The translations under genes were made by a program, and so were the position numbers. The notes under the pieces were generated by a model. That model was not told the origin of the DNA. It made no database searches and saw only the letters and a program-made list of their open reading frames with translations. From Cyanosarcina radialis HA8281-LM2 (GTDB taxonomy: Bacteria; Cyanobacteriota; Cyanobacteriia; Cyanobacteriales; CCAP-1448), in the NCBI GenBank assembly GCA_019359615.1, contig JAHHHA010000008.1, forward strand, positions 1 through 64,000: 64,000 bases of DNA. The letters are read 5' to 3'. Every line of letters starts with the position of its first letter. The stretch's first letter is position 1. This document shows, piece by piece, positions 17,426-25,734 of this stretch.

Positions 17426-17806
17426 ATGGACGCACTTCAGCAGCAAATAAGCGCCTTAAACTATAAGGTTGATGCGCTACATCAAATCTTGGAATCTTTG
17501 AGTCATAAGGTTTTGGAGTCCTTGCAGTCAGATAAAGCCAACTCGGAAGCAGACGACAACAGCTTGTCAAATTCTCTCGCTAATGCCAGAAGAAATACCT
17601 ACCAAGATCGTAGTAATTTTGACTCATCGATCGAACATAAAGATGTTCTCGTCGATCTCAATGGTTTGGAAATAAATACTCAAAAAAGCTGCCATAAGGA
17701 GTTTTCCGCCGAAATTCAAATTCAACGCTTAACCGCGCAACTTACAGCCGCCTACAATCGCATTGCTGCTTTAGAAGAACAATTGCTAGCCAAGCGGGTA
17801 CACTAA
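17426..17806 (+). CDS. Unknown small coiled-coil protein
   Basis: From ATG 17426 the protein is 126 residues and begins with a heptad pattern (LQQQISALNYKVDALHQILE). A polar centre follows, then a second coiled coil (RLTAQLTAAYNRIAALEEQL) near the C-terminus. The frame is open 72 bases further upstream only from a TTG. No family was recognised. The two coiled coils suggest an oligomeric scaffold or adaptor. Confidence 0.6.
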   Translation: MDALQQQISALNYKVDALHQILESLSHKVLESLQSDKANSEADDNSLSNSLANARRNTYQDRSNFDSSIEHKDVLVDLNGLEINTQKSCHKEFSAEIQIQRLTAQLTAAYNRIAALEEQLLAKRVH

Positions 17807-17810
17807 ATGA

Positions 17811-17950
17811 GTTCGGAGTTCGGAGTTAAGGAAGTGTTGAGTGTTGAGTGTTGAGTGTTGAGTGTTGAGTTAAGAAACTTCTCCCCATCTCCCCATCTCC
17901 CCATCTCCCCATCTCCCCATCTCCCCATCTCCCCATCTCCCCATCTCCCT
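17811..17950. repeat. Composite repeat cassette 1
   Basis: Order: GTTCGGA-type octamers (17811-17826), then about five GTTGAGT heptamers to 17870, then the core GAGTTAAGAAACTTCTCCCC, then about eight and a half tandem CTCCCCAT octamers (17881-17948). It fills the whole space between the coiled-coil gene and the moxR remnant. The same left-core-right order recurs at seven other places. Confidence 0.9.
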
Positions 17951-17953
17951 CTC

Positions 17954-18502
17954 CTACCTGGGAACTGGGACTCGATCGAGTAAAGATGTAACTACGGCAT
18001 CAACTGGCAATCCATCTAGTTGAGCTTCTGGTTTTAAAATCAGTCGATGACACAATAGGGGTAGGGCAACAGCCTTAACATCATCTGGCGTGACGAAGTT
18101 TCGCCCTGCTAGCCAAGCAGAAGCTTTACTCGTCTGCAACCAAGCCACGGCCGAACGGGGAGATCCTCCTAATGCTAAATCGGGATGCTGGCGCGATCGC
18201 TGCACTAAACCTAACAGGTAATCGACGATCTTTTCGTCAACCTTAATGGCACTAACTGCTTGCCTCGCTTGTAAAATCTGCTCTACGGTGGCTACAGGTT
18301 TGATTCGAGCCAGATCTAGCCTTCGCGACTGAAAGCCAGCTTGACGATCGAGTAACTTCTGTTTCTCGCTGTTGGCATCGGGATAGCCGACTACTAACTT
18401 GAATAAAAATCGATCGAGTTGGGCTTCGGGTAGGGGATAAGTGCCTTCAAATTCCAAAGGGTTTTGAGTGGCAATTACCCAAAATAGCTCTGGTAGAGGC
18501 AA
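17954..18502 (-). pseudogene. MoxR-type AAA ATPase, N-terminus lost by deletion
   Basis: MoxR ATPases act as chaperones that mature or insert metals into partner enzymes. Only the C-terminal 182 residues are present, from LPELFWVIATQNPLEFEGTY (sensor 1 region), LPEAQLDRF, LGGSPRSAVAWLQTSKA (sensor 2) to RNFVTPDDVKAVALPLLCHR. Walker A and Walker B, roughly 130 residues, are missing. The open frame begins abruptly at 18502, where it is joined to the 5' end of another gene. Truncation through a deletion, or an assembly join, is more likely than a genuine short protein. Confidence 0.8.
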
Positions 18503-18572
18503 CTTTCACTTGTTGTTGGAACTGGTGCAGTTGCCAATCCCAGTTGATTTTCTCAAATCCTTGATAAGACAT
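18503..18572 (-). pseudogene. 5' fragment of another gene joined to the moxR remnant
   Basis: From ATG 18572 the minus strand reads MSYQGFEKINWDWQLHQFQQ and then QVKVAST, after which it runs out of frame into the moxR remnant and stops 15 residues later. The WDWQLHQFQQQV pattern recalls the N-terminal end of cyanobacterial DUF4129-type membrane proteins, which are often encoded beside moxR. That assignment is from memory and tentative. The junction lies near 18503. Confidence 0.5.
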
Positions 18573-18653
18573 GGAATATGCTCGCTCGATCGAGGTTGCT
18601 AACTCTTCTCGCTATAACTTAATCTTGAAAGGGAGATCGCTTCTAGAGTTGCC

Positions 18654-18699
18654 AAAACCTTTTTCGCAGCACGATTTCTGAAGTCGTGAAAAAGGTTTT
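18654..18699. repeat. Two-stage hairpin (possible terminator or small RNA)
   Basis: AAAACCTTTTT at 18654-18664 pairs perfectly with AAAAAGGTTTT at 18689-18699. Inside, CACGA pairs with TCGTG around a TTTCTGAAG loop. Depending on strand it ends in TTTTACTC or TTTTGGC. It lies between the gene remnant at 18503-18572 and tRNA-Thr, both read on the minus strand, so it could terminate the tRNA transcript. Confidence 0.6.
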
Positions 18700-18828
18700 A
18701 CTCAGTTCTAGTATTATTCTAGTATTTTTTCTAGCCAAGTCGATTTCGTGCTGCCAACTTTTAGTTACTGGGCAAAATTAAAGCTGAAAGTCTTAGCCAT
18801 TAAAGGATTTAATGAAGTCATTCTTTGA

Positions 18829-18900
18829 AGCCGATGAGGGGATTTGAACCCCTGACCGTTCGATTACGAATCGAATGCTCTACCACTGAGCTACACCGGC
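18829..18900 (-). tRNA. tRNA-Thr (anticodon CGU)
   Basis: The complement folds as a complete cloverleaf. The acceptor stem is GCCGGTG/CATCGGC (one G-U pair), with D arm TAGCTCAGTGGTAGAGC, anticodon stem TTCGA/TCGAA around loop TTCGTAA (anticodon CGT, reading ACG) and T arm AGGGGTTCAAATCCCCT. CCA is not encoded. The 72-base length is normal. It is a single tRNA. Confidence 0.97.
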
Positions 18901-19055
18901 ACTACTCAGCTTCTCAGTATAGCAGGCTCGACTAAAGCAATTGTCAATTCACGATTCGCAATTCGCAATAAATGCCTTCGGCACGATCGACTGATTCGAT
19001 CGCGTGGCTCCGATTGTGAGTAAAAATGGGGAGAGTAGATTTATCGGCTGCAACC

Positions 19056-19433
19056 ATGCGCGTGTTTGTTTTGTTATTTAACGCCCGAACGGACAACGAG
19101 GGGATTCATACCGTCAAGATCGGCGATCGCAATACGATCTTGATGTTTGAATCAGAAGATGACGCTACTCGTTTTGCCCTGATGCTGGAGGCCCAAGATT
19201 TTCCCACGCCAACAGTTGAGGGACTAGAACAAGACGAAATTGAAGAGTTTTGCCGCGACGCTGACTATGATTGTCAGTTAGTTGAGGAAGGAATGCTAGC
19301 CTTACCACCAGACACTAATCTGGCAGAAACCGACTGGGAAGCAGATGCACCTCAACCGGATACCTCCGACCTATCTCAACCAGATACCTCCGATCTAGAT
19401 CGGATTCGTCGCCAGCTAGAAGGGCTTTTGTGA
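19056..19433 (+). CDS. DUF3110-domain protein
   Basis: A small acidic cytosolic protein of the cyanobacteria/plastid DUF3110 family, whose function is unknown. It starts MRVFVLLFNARTDNEGIHTV and continues with IGDRNTILMFESEDDATRFA and LMLEAQDFPTPTVE, the whole family domain in residues 1-90. A Pro/Asp/Ser-rich tail contains two PDTSDL repeats. An upstream ATG (19026) would add ten residues not seen in the family. It lies just upstream of murQ on the same strand, but 66 bases of repeat-like DNA separate them. Confidence 0.85.
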   Translation: MRVFVLLFNARTDNEGIHTVKIGDRNTILMFESEDDATRFALMLEAQDFPTPTVEGLEQDEIEEFCRDADYDCQLVEEGMLALPPDTNLAETDWEADAPQPDTSDLSQPDTSDLDRIRRQLEGLL

Positions 19434-19499
19434 GAATTCGGAATTCGGAGTTAGGAGTACCGCTCGAAACTCAAATTATGCCCACGAATCAAATATAGG

Positions 19500-20423
19500 A
19501 TGAAAAACTTGGAATCAAGAGGGCATCTGCTTACGGAGCAGATCAATGCAAACAGTCAAAATTTAGATCGATTAAGCTCTTTAGAGCTAGTGGATTTGTT
19601 CAATCGAGAAGATGCCAATACTCTGGCGGCTATAGCCGCTGCTCGAACTCAGCTAGCTGAAACGATCGATCGCACGGCTGAGGCTTTGCGTCAGGGGGGC
19701 AGATTGTTTTACGTCGGAGCGGGAACCAGCGGCCGATTGGGGGTATTAGATGCTGCCGAGTGTCCGCCCACGTTTTGCACGCCTCCAGAGATGGTGCAGG
19801 GGATTATTGCTGGCGGTGCGGGCGCTCTAGTTCGCAGTTCGGAAGATTTAGAAGATCGATTTGAAGATGGAGCCGAAGCGATCGCTCACCGTCATGTGAC
19901 TCAATTAGATGTGGTGGTAGGAATTACTGCTGGGGGTACAACCCCTTTTGTTATTGGTGCTTTGCAGGCAGCGAGGCAGCGGGGAGCGGTAGCCATTTCG
20001 ATCGCCTGCGTTCCTGCCGAACAGGTAAGCATTGAAGCTGACGTAGATATTCGCCTGTTAGTCGGGCCGGAAGTGCTAGCTGGTTCCACCAGATTGAAAG
20101 CTGGTACCGTCACCAAGATGGCGCTCAATATCATTTCCACTGGGGTGATGGTGCGATTGGGTAAAGTCTACGGCAATCGGATGGTAGATGTGGCCGTGAC
20201 TAACAAGAAATTGCGGGATCGCGCCCTCCGCATCCTCCAAGATCTGGCCGATATCGATCGAGAAGAAGCTGGCTTCTTGTTAGAGAAAAGCGGACGTAAC
20301 GTGAAGTTAGCATTGTTGATGCACTGGACTGGGGTAGATAAAGGAGAAGGCGATCGCTTATTGGCTCAACACCAAGGCAATCTCAGACAAGCTGTTGCTA
20401 GTTGCCAATCTCACGGACATTGA
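19500..20423 (+). CDS. murQ: N-acetylmuramic acid 6-phosphate etherase
   Basis: MurQ cleaves the lactyl ether of MurNAc-6-phosphate to give GlcNAc-6-phosphate and D-lactate in peptidoglycan recycling. The 307-residue protein contains the SIS sugar-phosphate isomerase fold: RLFYVGAGTSGRLGVLDAAE near 69-88, CPPTF after it, IAGGAGALVRSSEDLED near 102-118, VVGITAGGTTPFVIGAL and the C-terminal RLKAGTVTKMALNIIST. These are the family signatures at normal length. The amidase at 27334 may supply muropeptides to the same pathway. holB follows on the same strand, about 47 bases after the stop by the chosen start. Confidence 0.96.
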   Translation: MKNLESRGHLLTEQINANSQNLDRLSSLELVDLFNREDANTLAAIAAARTQLAETIDRTAEALRQGGRLFYVGAGTSGRLGVLDAAECPPTFCTPPEMVQGIIAGGAGALVRSSEDLEDRFEDGAEAIAHRHVTQLDVVVGITAGGTTPFVIGALQAARQRGAVAISIACVPAEQVSIEADVDIRLLVGPEVLAGSTRLKAGTVTKMALNIISTGVMVRLGKVYGNRMVDVAVTNKKLRDRALRILQDLADIDREEAGFLLEKSGRNVKLALLMHWTGVDKGEGDRLLAQHQGNLRQAVASCQSHGH

Positions 20424-20470
20424 GCTATTCGCAAATCCGTTTCCTAAAACTCCTCAAATTCTACCGACCC

Positions 20471-21418
20471 GTGAATTATTTTGCTCTTCTTGTCGGTCAA
20501 CGCCAAGCTGTCGAACTGCTGACCCAAGCAGTTGCTAAAGACCGAATCGCGCCAGCATATTTATTTGCGGGCCCTAACGGCGTGGGCAAAAAGATGGCGG
20601 CTCGCTGTTTTGTAGAATTAATTTTTAGTGCTGCCGTTCCTGCCGAAGAGCATCCCCTCGTTCAAAAACGCTTACAACAGGGCAATCACCCAGATTTACT
20701 TTGGGTAGAACCGACTTATCTGCACCAAGGGCAACGCCTATCGGCGGCCGAAGCGGCGACGGCAGGAGTCAAGCGCAGATCGCCACCCCAAATTCGGATC
20801 GAGCAAGTGCGAGAAATCGATCGGTTTTTGAGCCGTCCGCCTTTGGAAGCCAAGCGATCGCTCGTAGTTATCGATCGAGCCGAAACCATGGCAGAAGGCG
20901 CAGCCAACGCTTTACTCAAAACCTTAGAAGAACCAGGGCAAGCAACATTAATTCTAATTGCCCCCTCGATCGAGTCTCTGTTACCGACTTTGGTATCTCG
21001 CTGTCAGCGGATTCCTTTTTATGGCTTAGCTCCAGAAGAAATGAAGCAAGTGCTAACCGCCAATGGTAGCGAACAAATTTTAGGACAGCCAGAAATACTT
21101 GCCCTGGCTCAAGGCTCTCCCGGAGAAGCGATCGCTAGTTGGCAGCAACTACAATCGATTCCTCCCGATTTGCTGGAGTTAGTTCGTTCCTTTCCTCAAA
21201 CACCGCGCCAAGCTCTAGAAATCGCTCGCCAGATCGACAAAACACTCGATCTGGAAACACAGCTATGGCTAGTAAATTATTTACAGCACTGCTACTGGGA
21301 GCGGGATCGCCATCGCAATGCGATCGAACATTTAGAAAAAGCTCGCCAATATCTCCTCAGTTACGCTCAACCGCGATTGGTGTGGGAATGCTTGCAGCTA
21401 GCAATGCTGGAGAAGTAA
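20471..21418 (+). CDS. holB: DNA polymerase III delta-prime subunit
   Basis: This clamp-loader subunit works with tau/gamma and delta to load the sliding clamp. The protein begins VNYFALLVGQRQAVELLTQA from a GTG at 20471; the frame extends to a TTG at 20402 overlapping murQ, but homologs begin near the GQ..AVELL motif. It has a P-loop-like GPNGVGKKMAAR, the delta-prime SRC-type motif VSRCQRIPF and ANALLKTLEEPGQATLILIA. There is an insertion (HLHQGQRLSAAEAATAG type region near 80-105) where the zinc-module Cys residues of other families would be. Length 315 is typical for cyanobacteria. Confidence 0.92.
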   Translation: MNYFALLVGQRQAVELLTQAVAKDRIAPAYLFAGPNGVGKKMAARCFVELIFSAAVPAEEHPLVQKRLQQGNHPDLLWVEPTYLHQGQRLSAAEAATAGVKRRSPPQIRIEQVREIDRFLSRPPLEAKRSLVVIDRAETMAEGAANALLKTLEEPGQATLILIAPSIESLLPTLVSRCQRIPFYGLAPEEMKQVLTANGSEQILGQPEILALAQGSPGEAIASWQQLQSIPPDLLELVRSFPQTPRQALEIARQIDKTLDLETQLWLVNYLQHCYWERDRHRNAIEHLEKARQYLLSYAQPRLVWECLQLAMLEK

Positions 21419-21556
21419 GGAGTTTAGAAGTTTAGAAGTTCAGGAGTTCAGGAGTTCAGGAGTTCAGAATGTCAGCAGTCAGTTGTCAGTAGTTAATTTT
21501 CTCTTCTGCTCCCCCATCTCCCCATCTCCCCATCTCCCCATCTCCCCATCTTCGCC
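21419..21556. repeat. Composite repeat cassette 2
   Basis: Left tract: AGTTTAGA then four AGGAGTTC octamers (21420-21470). Linker: GAATGTCAGCAGTCAGTTGT. Core: TAGTTAATTTTCTCTTCTGC. Right tract: CTCCCCCATCTCCCCATC tandems to about 21551. It separates convergent holB and the HlyD-type gene and is nearly the same as cassette 51669-51787. Confidence 0.9.
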
Positions 21557-21558
21557 CT

Positions 21559-23517
21559 CTACTGACTTGGCGAACCGCCAGAATCAGGAGCGATCGCCGC
21601 GCCATCGGTCAGGTTGAGTACGCCAGCGGTGACGATTTCTTGTCCGGGTTGTAAGCCTTCTAGCACTTGATAATTGTTACCCTGAATCTCTCCTAGCTTG
21701 ACTGGCTTTTGCCTCGCTACCAGTTGCGGTTGACCCGACTGAGACTCCGTGGATCTTTCGGCCACAAACACGAAAGTTTGCCCGCCCAACCGAGAGACGG
21801 CGTTAACTGGAATCACGATTCCAGAACGCTCGTTCCAGATGATTCTGGCTGGCACGAACTGGCGATTGAGTAACGCTCTACCAGCGTTTGCAAAGCTGGC
21901 TTTAGCCAGAACTGTTTGGGAATTGGCATCGACATTAGGGGCAATAAAACTCACTTGCCCGGTCGCGATCGCTTTGCCCTGAGTATCTAGCACTTCTACT
22001 GGCAATCCCAAGCGCAACTCGGAGGAGCGGTTGAGAGGAACTGGGATATTGAGTTCCAAAAAGTCGTTTCTAGTAATGGTGGTGAGTTCGTCACCTTGGC
22101 TGACAAAATCCCCTGTTTTGATGGGAATATCGCCCACAGTGCCAGCAAACGGAGCTACAACTCTAGTTTTTTGTAGTTGCACTTCTGCGGCTTTAACTTG
22201 GGCAGAGGCTTGAGCTACTTGCGATCGCGCTTGAGCGATTGCTTCCGGGCGAGTGCCGTTTTGCAGTTGTCTGAGGGCTTGTTGGGCTTCGGCTACGGCC
22301 GCTTGTCTTTGGGCAATTACTTCGGGACGAGTGCCGTTTTGCAGTTGTCTGAGGGCTTGTTGGGCTTCGGCTGCGGCCGCTTGTCTTTGGGCAATTACTT
22401 CGGGACGAGTGCCGTTTTGCAGTTGTCTGAGGGCTTGTTGGGCTTCGGTTACGGCCGCTTGTCTTTGGGCAATGTCTTGCTGGGTGCTGTTTTGCACTTG
22501 CTGTAAGTTTCTTCGGGCCTCTTCTAAGTTAGCTTGGGCGGTTTTGTTATCTGCTTCTGCCTCGTCGAGTCGATCTTGAGCGATCGCTCCTTGTTGTCGT
22601 AAACCCCGATATCTTTGCGCTCGCACTTCGGTAAGCGCGGCTTGGGCTTGGGTCGAATCTACTCTAGCTTGCGCTTGTCTTAGCTGCTCCGGGCGATTGT
22701 TCTGTACTTGTTCCCGATTGGCCTGGGCTTGGGCGAGACGCGCTCTGGCTTGGGCAATCTCTTCCGAGCGACTGCCTGCTCGTGCTTCTGCCAGATTTGC
22801 TTGGGCTTGGGCAAGACGCGCTCTGGCTTGGGCGATCTCTTCCGGGCGACTGCCTGCTTGCGCTTCTGCCAGATTTGCTTGGGCTTGGGCGAGACGCGCT
22901 TGGGCTTGGGCGATTTCTTCCGCGCGACTACCTGCTTGCAGTTCCGACAGACGCGCCAGGGATTGTTGCAGCCCAGCTTGAGATTGTTGCAATTGAGCTT
23001 GCAAATCTTGACTTTCTAACTGCAATAAGACTTGTCCGGGCTGAACGCGATCGCCTTCACTCACTAAAAGTTGGCTGACGCGGCCGTCGATCTCTGGCTT
23101 GATTACCGAGGCGCGGGGAGCATCTAGAGTGCCTACCAACTGCGTTGCATCTCGAACCTCTGCCGTTTCCACCGTGGCTAGCTTGACGGGCAAGGCTTGA
23201 GGTTGACCCGCTCCGGGACCTCCAGGAGCCTGGGCGCTATTCTGAGTCTGGCTGCTTTGCCACCAGTACCACCCAGCACCCGCACCGCCGAGGATTGCGA
23301 TCGCTAGTGCTAGCAGCAGCGGCCAGCGGCGCTTTTTGGTTGGCGGCTTCGGCTGTTTATCTACCAGAAACTCGTCTTGCAGATCTACATCTGATTCAGG
23401 TTCCCCATCTAAAAGTAACTTGTCGGTTTTCGGTTGGCGATCGTCTGGCAATTGCTCTGTCTCTTCTGAAACTGGGGACTCTGGGGACTCTGGATGGGGC
23501 ATCTTTAATTTCCTCAT
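21559..23517 (-). CDS. HlyD/RND-type membrane fusion protein with repeated coiled-coil hairpin
   Basis: A periplasmic adaptor that should link an inner-membrane pump to an outer-membrane channel. After an acidic cytosolic head there is one TM helix (WPLLLALAIAILGGAGAGWY, about residues 65-84). Then come the biotinyl-lipoyl half motif (GRVSQLLVSEGDRVQPGQVL), a very long alpha-hairpin (about 180-440), the second lipoyl half (VVAPFAGTVGDIPIKTGDFV) and the beta-barrel. The ascending helix has three about 26-residue repeats (EEIAQARARLAQAQANLAEA), the descending helix three 25-residue repeats (QRQAAVAEAQQALRQLQNGT). At 652 residues it is far longer than the usual 350-450. No pump gene is adjacent. 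Confidence 0.9.
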   Translation of the reverse strand: MRKLKMPHPESPESPVSEETEQLPDDRQPKTDKLLLDGEPESDVDLQDEFLVDKQPKPPTKKRRWPLLLALAIAILGGAGAGWYWWQSSQTQNSAQAPGGPGAGQPQALPVKLATVETAEVRDATQLVGTLDAPRASVIKPEIDGRVSQLLVSEGDRVQPGQVLLQLESQDLQAQLQQSQAGLQQSLARLSELQAGSRAEEIAQAQARLAQAQANLAEAQAGSRPEEIAQARARLAQAQANLAEARAGSRSEEIAQARARLAQAQANREQVQNNRPEQLRQAQARVDSTQAQAALTEVRAQRYRGLRQQGAIAQDRLDEAEADNKTAQANLEEARRNLQQVQNSTQQDIAQRQAAVTEAQQALRQLQNGTRPEVIAQRQAAAAEAQQALRQLQNGTRPEVIAQRQAAVAEAQQALRQLQNGTRPEAIAQARSQVAQASAQVKAAEVQLQKTRVVAPFAGTVGDIPIKTGDFVSQGDELTTITRNDFLELNIPVPLNRSSELRLGLPVEVLDTQGKAIATGQVSFIAPNVDANSQTVLAKASFANAGRALLNRQFVPARIIWNERSGIVIPVNAVSRLGGQTFVFVAERSTESQSGQPQLVARQKPVKLGEIQGNNYQVLEGLQPGQEIVTAGVLNLTDGAAIAPDSGGSPSQ

Positions 23518-23684
23518 CTTCGATCTAGCTTTTAGCAGGCCGCTTTGTACTGGAGAAGATCTATTAAAACCGCTTTTGCAATTTTTTGCCTCTATCAGCA
23601 GTTATAGATCTTTAATTATTTCTAATTCCAGCAGTGTTATTGTAAAAGGAATAATACTTAAATTATAGCTATTTTACAATTGAG

Positions 23685-25535
23685 ATGCTGTTAAATAATC
23701 GCTATCAAGTGTTGCAAATTTTAGGCAGAGGTGGTTTTGGCGAGACATTTTTAACCGCAGATTTGCAAATGCCTTCTCAGCGGCGATGCGTCATTAAGCA
23801 GTTAAAACCAGTTACTAACGATCCTCAAGTTTACCAATTAATTCAAGAGCGGTTTGCCCGAGAAGCGGCGGTTTTAGAAAAACTGGGCGATCGTTGCTCT
23901 CAAATTCCCCGATTATATGCTTATTTTACGGAAAACGAGCAATTTTATTTAGTTCAAGAGTTAGTTGAAGGTATTACTTTAACCGCTAAGGTTAGAGAAT
24001 TTGGTAGAGCTAGCGAAAATGAAGTTAGAGAAATCCTGATAAGTTTGTTGTCGGTGCTAGATTGCGTCCACGGCCAAGGAATCGTTCATCGAGACATTAA
24101 ACCTGATAATATTATTCTCCGCCACTTGGATAGTAAGCCAGTGTTAATCGATTTTGGTGCCGTGCGAGAAACTGTAGCTACCGAGTTGAGTTCTCAAGGT
24201 CAAGCTACTAGTTCGATCGTCATCGGTACGCCTGGGTTTATGCCTTCCGAACAAGGTATAGGTAGACCAGTTTATGCCAGCGATTTATATAGTTTGGGAT
24301 TAACGGCGATTTATCTATTAACAGGCAAAATGCCCCAAGAATTCCCCAACGATCCGACTACTGGAGAAATAATTTGGGATCGGGAAGCTGTTAGTTCGAG
24401 TTTAGCAGACGCGTTAGATCGAGCAGTACGATCGCATCCACGCGATCGCTTTCCCACAGCTAAAGCCATGCTTGAAGTTTTAGATCGATCGAGCCTACCA
24501 CCGACCCAACAGGTGGAAAACTATAACCCAACGTTACCAACTCCTCAAGAATATCGATCCCAGCCAACGATCCCGATACAAATTTCCACCCAGAAAGATT
24601 GGCAAAAGCCAGCTATTATCGGTGGGCTAATAGGAATATTGGTAGTAGGTGGTTTGGCTGTTAGCCAAAACCTTATCGCTCCTAACGCATCTAACCCAAC
24701 TCCTTCTCCCGTTAATTCGCCAGGAACTCAAGCTTCTTCTCCGGTGCAGAGTAATAATCCTGGCTGCGGGGAGCAATTGTCAAGCAATCTCGGTCGTTAT
24801 GAAGGAACATCTACGATTGTCAATTCCCCAAATAGAACGTCGGGAAAATTTGTTATAGATATCAACTTTGAAGCTAACTCTTCTTGCGTGGTAGTTGCCA
24901 AAGTTGAAGAATTTGACCCCCTCGGAGGACAGGGAACTGTTAGCGGTAAATTCGATCCAAATTCAGGTCGGCAAGTAAATTTGCTCGGCAGTCTCAGTCA
25001 TCAAACAAAACCTAAAGTTTGGGATGTAGAAATGAATCTGAGATTTATCGATAAAAACACCATTGAAGGTCGATCGACCTGGATTCCTAAGTCTGGTATT
25101 GAAGACAATAAAACCTATTACGAAGAATTTACTGCTGCCAAATCGGCCGTCGATTCTTCTTCTATTCCCTCTCCTACAGTTCGAGATGCCGTCCAACCTG
25201 TTGCCCTCAAAACATTGCCCGAAGAATTCATTAGAGGACATTATTTGCTGCTCAATCAACGTCGTTACCAAGATTCTTGGGAAAATTTAACTGATAATTT
25301 TAGAGGTAAATCAGATAACTTTTCTAATTATATTAATTGGTGGGATAGTGTTAGTTATACTGAAGTGAGCGCGGTTAAATTGTTAGAAAAAAGCGACAAT
25401 AGAGCTATTTTAGATGTTAAGCTGAAATTACATCTAAAAAAGGGAACTGTTTCTGACGATCCTAATTCGCGAATTTATCTAATTTGGGATGAAAGTTCTA
25501 ATAGCTGGAAGATAGATAGAAAAGAAAAGCCTTAG
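23685..25535 (+). CDS. Ser/Thr protein kinase with TM helix and NTF2-like tail (sister 1)
   Basis: Hanks-type kinase domain in residues 1-270: GRGGFGETFL (ATP loop), CVIKQLKP (Lys), HRDIKPDN (catalytic loop), DFGAVRE and GTPGFMPSEQ. Then comes a linker, one TM helix (AIIGGLIGILVVGGLAVSQN, about 307-326) and a Pro/Ser stretch. An extracytoplasmic beta-rich module follows (RYEGTSTIVNSPNRTSGKF). The last 110 residues (FIRGHYLLLNQRRYQDSWEN, ending SSNSWKIDR) look like an NTF2/IMS-like sensor fold. It is probably a membrane receptor kinase. The kinase domain is nearly the same as that of the next gene, so the pair arose by tandem duplication. Start ATG 23685 keeps the LLNNRYQV start of the domain. 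Confidence 0.92.
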   Translation: MLLNNRYQVLQILGRGGFGETFLTADLQMPSQRRCVIKQLKPVTNDPQVYQLIQERFAREAAVLEKLGDRCSQIPRLYAYFTENEQFYLVQELVEGITLTAKVREFGRASENEVREILISLLSVLDCVHGQGIVHRDIKPDNIILRHLDSKPVLIDFGAVRETVATELSSQGQATSSIVIGTPGFMPSEQGIGRPVYASDLYSLGLTAIYLLTGKMPQEFPNDPTTGEIIWDREAVSSSLADALDRAVRSHPRDRFPTAKAMLEVLDRSSLPPTQQVENYNPTLPTPQEYRSQPTIPIQISTQKDWQKPAIIGGLIGILVVGGLAVSQNLIAPNASNPTPSPVNSPGTQASSPVQSNNPGCGEQLSSNLGRYEGTSTIVNSPNRTSGKFVIDINFEANSSCVVVAKVEEFDPLGGQGTVSGKFDPNSGRQVNLLGSLSHQTKPKVWDVEMNLRFIDKNTIEGRSTWIPKSGIEDNKTYYEEFTAAKSAVDSSSIPSPTVRDAVQPVALKTLPEEFIRGHYLLLNQRRYQDSWENLTDNFRGKSDNFSNYINWWDSVSYTEVSAVKLLEKSDNRAILDVKLKLHLKKGTVSDDPNSRIYLIWDESSNSWKIDRKEKP

Positions 25536-25554
25536 AATTATAGAAGCAGCTATA

Positions 25555-25660
25555 GCCATCCTAAATAACTTGTGGAATAGCCGTCCCGGCTGTCCCACTG
25601 GGCTACCCTGAAATCCTACAGTTCGACAAGCTCACTGCAAGCCCTACAAGATTGTTCGCC
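25555..25660. repeat. Dispersed inverted-repeat block between the kinases
   Basis: ACTTGTGGAATAGCCGTCCC, GGCTGTCCCACTGGGCTACC and CCTGAAATCCTACAG make another copy of the AGCCG/CGGCT family (compare 4513-4574), followed by TTCGACAAGCTCACTGCAAG. Confidence 0.5.
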
Positions 25661-25734
25661 AATGATTTAGACTCGCTATAAATGTTGAAGAATGATGGCT
25701 TTAATTCGATCTTCAAAATTATTTGAAATTATTT

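Noticed and set aside
17881-17948. Tandem CTCCCCAT units as a possible CRISPR array
   Set aside because: Units of eight bases with no spacers and no cas genes nearby; this is a simple tandem repeat.
22177-22981. Several Leu/Ala-rich + strand frames
   Set aside because: Antisense shadows of the repeated coiled coil in the HlyD-type gene.
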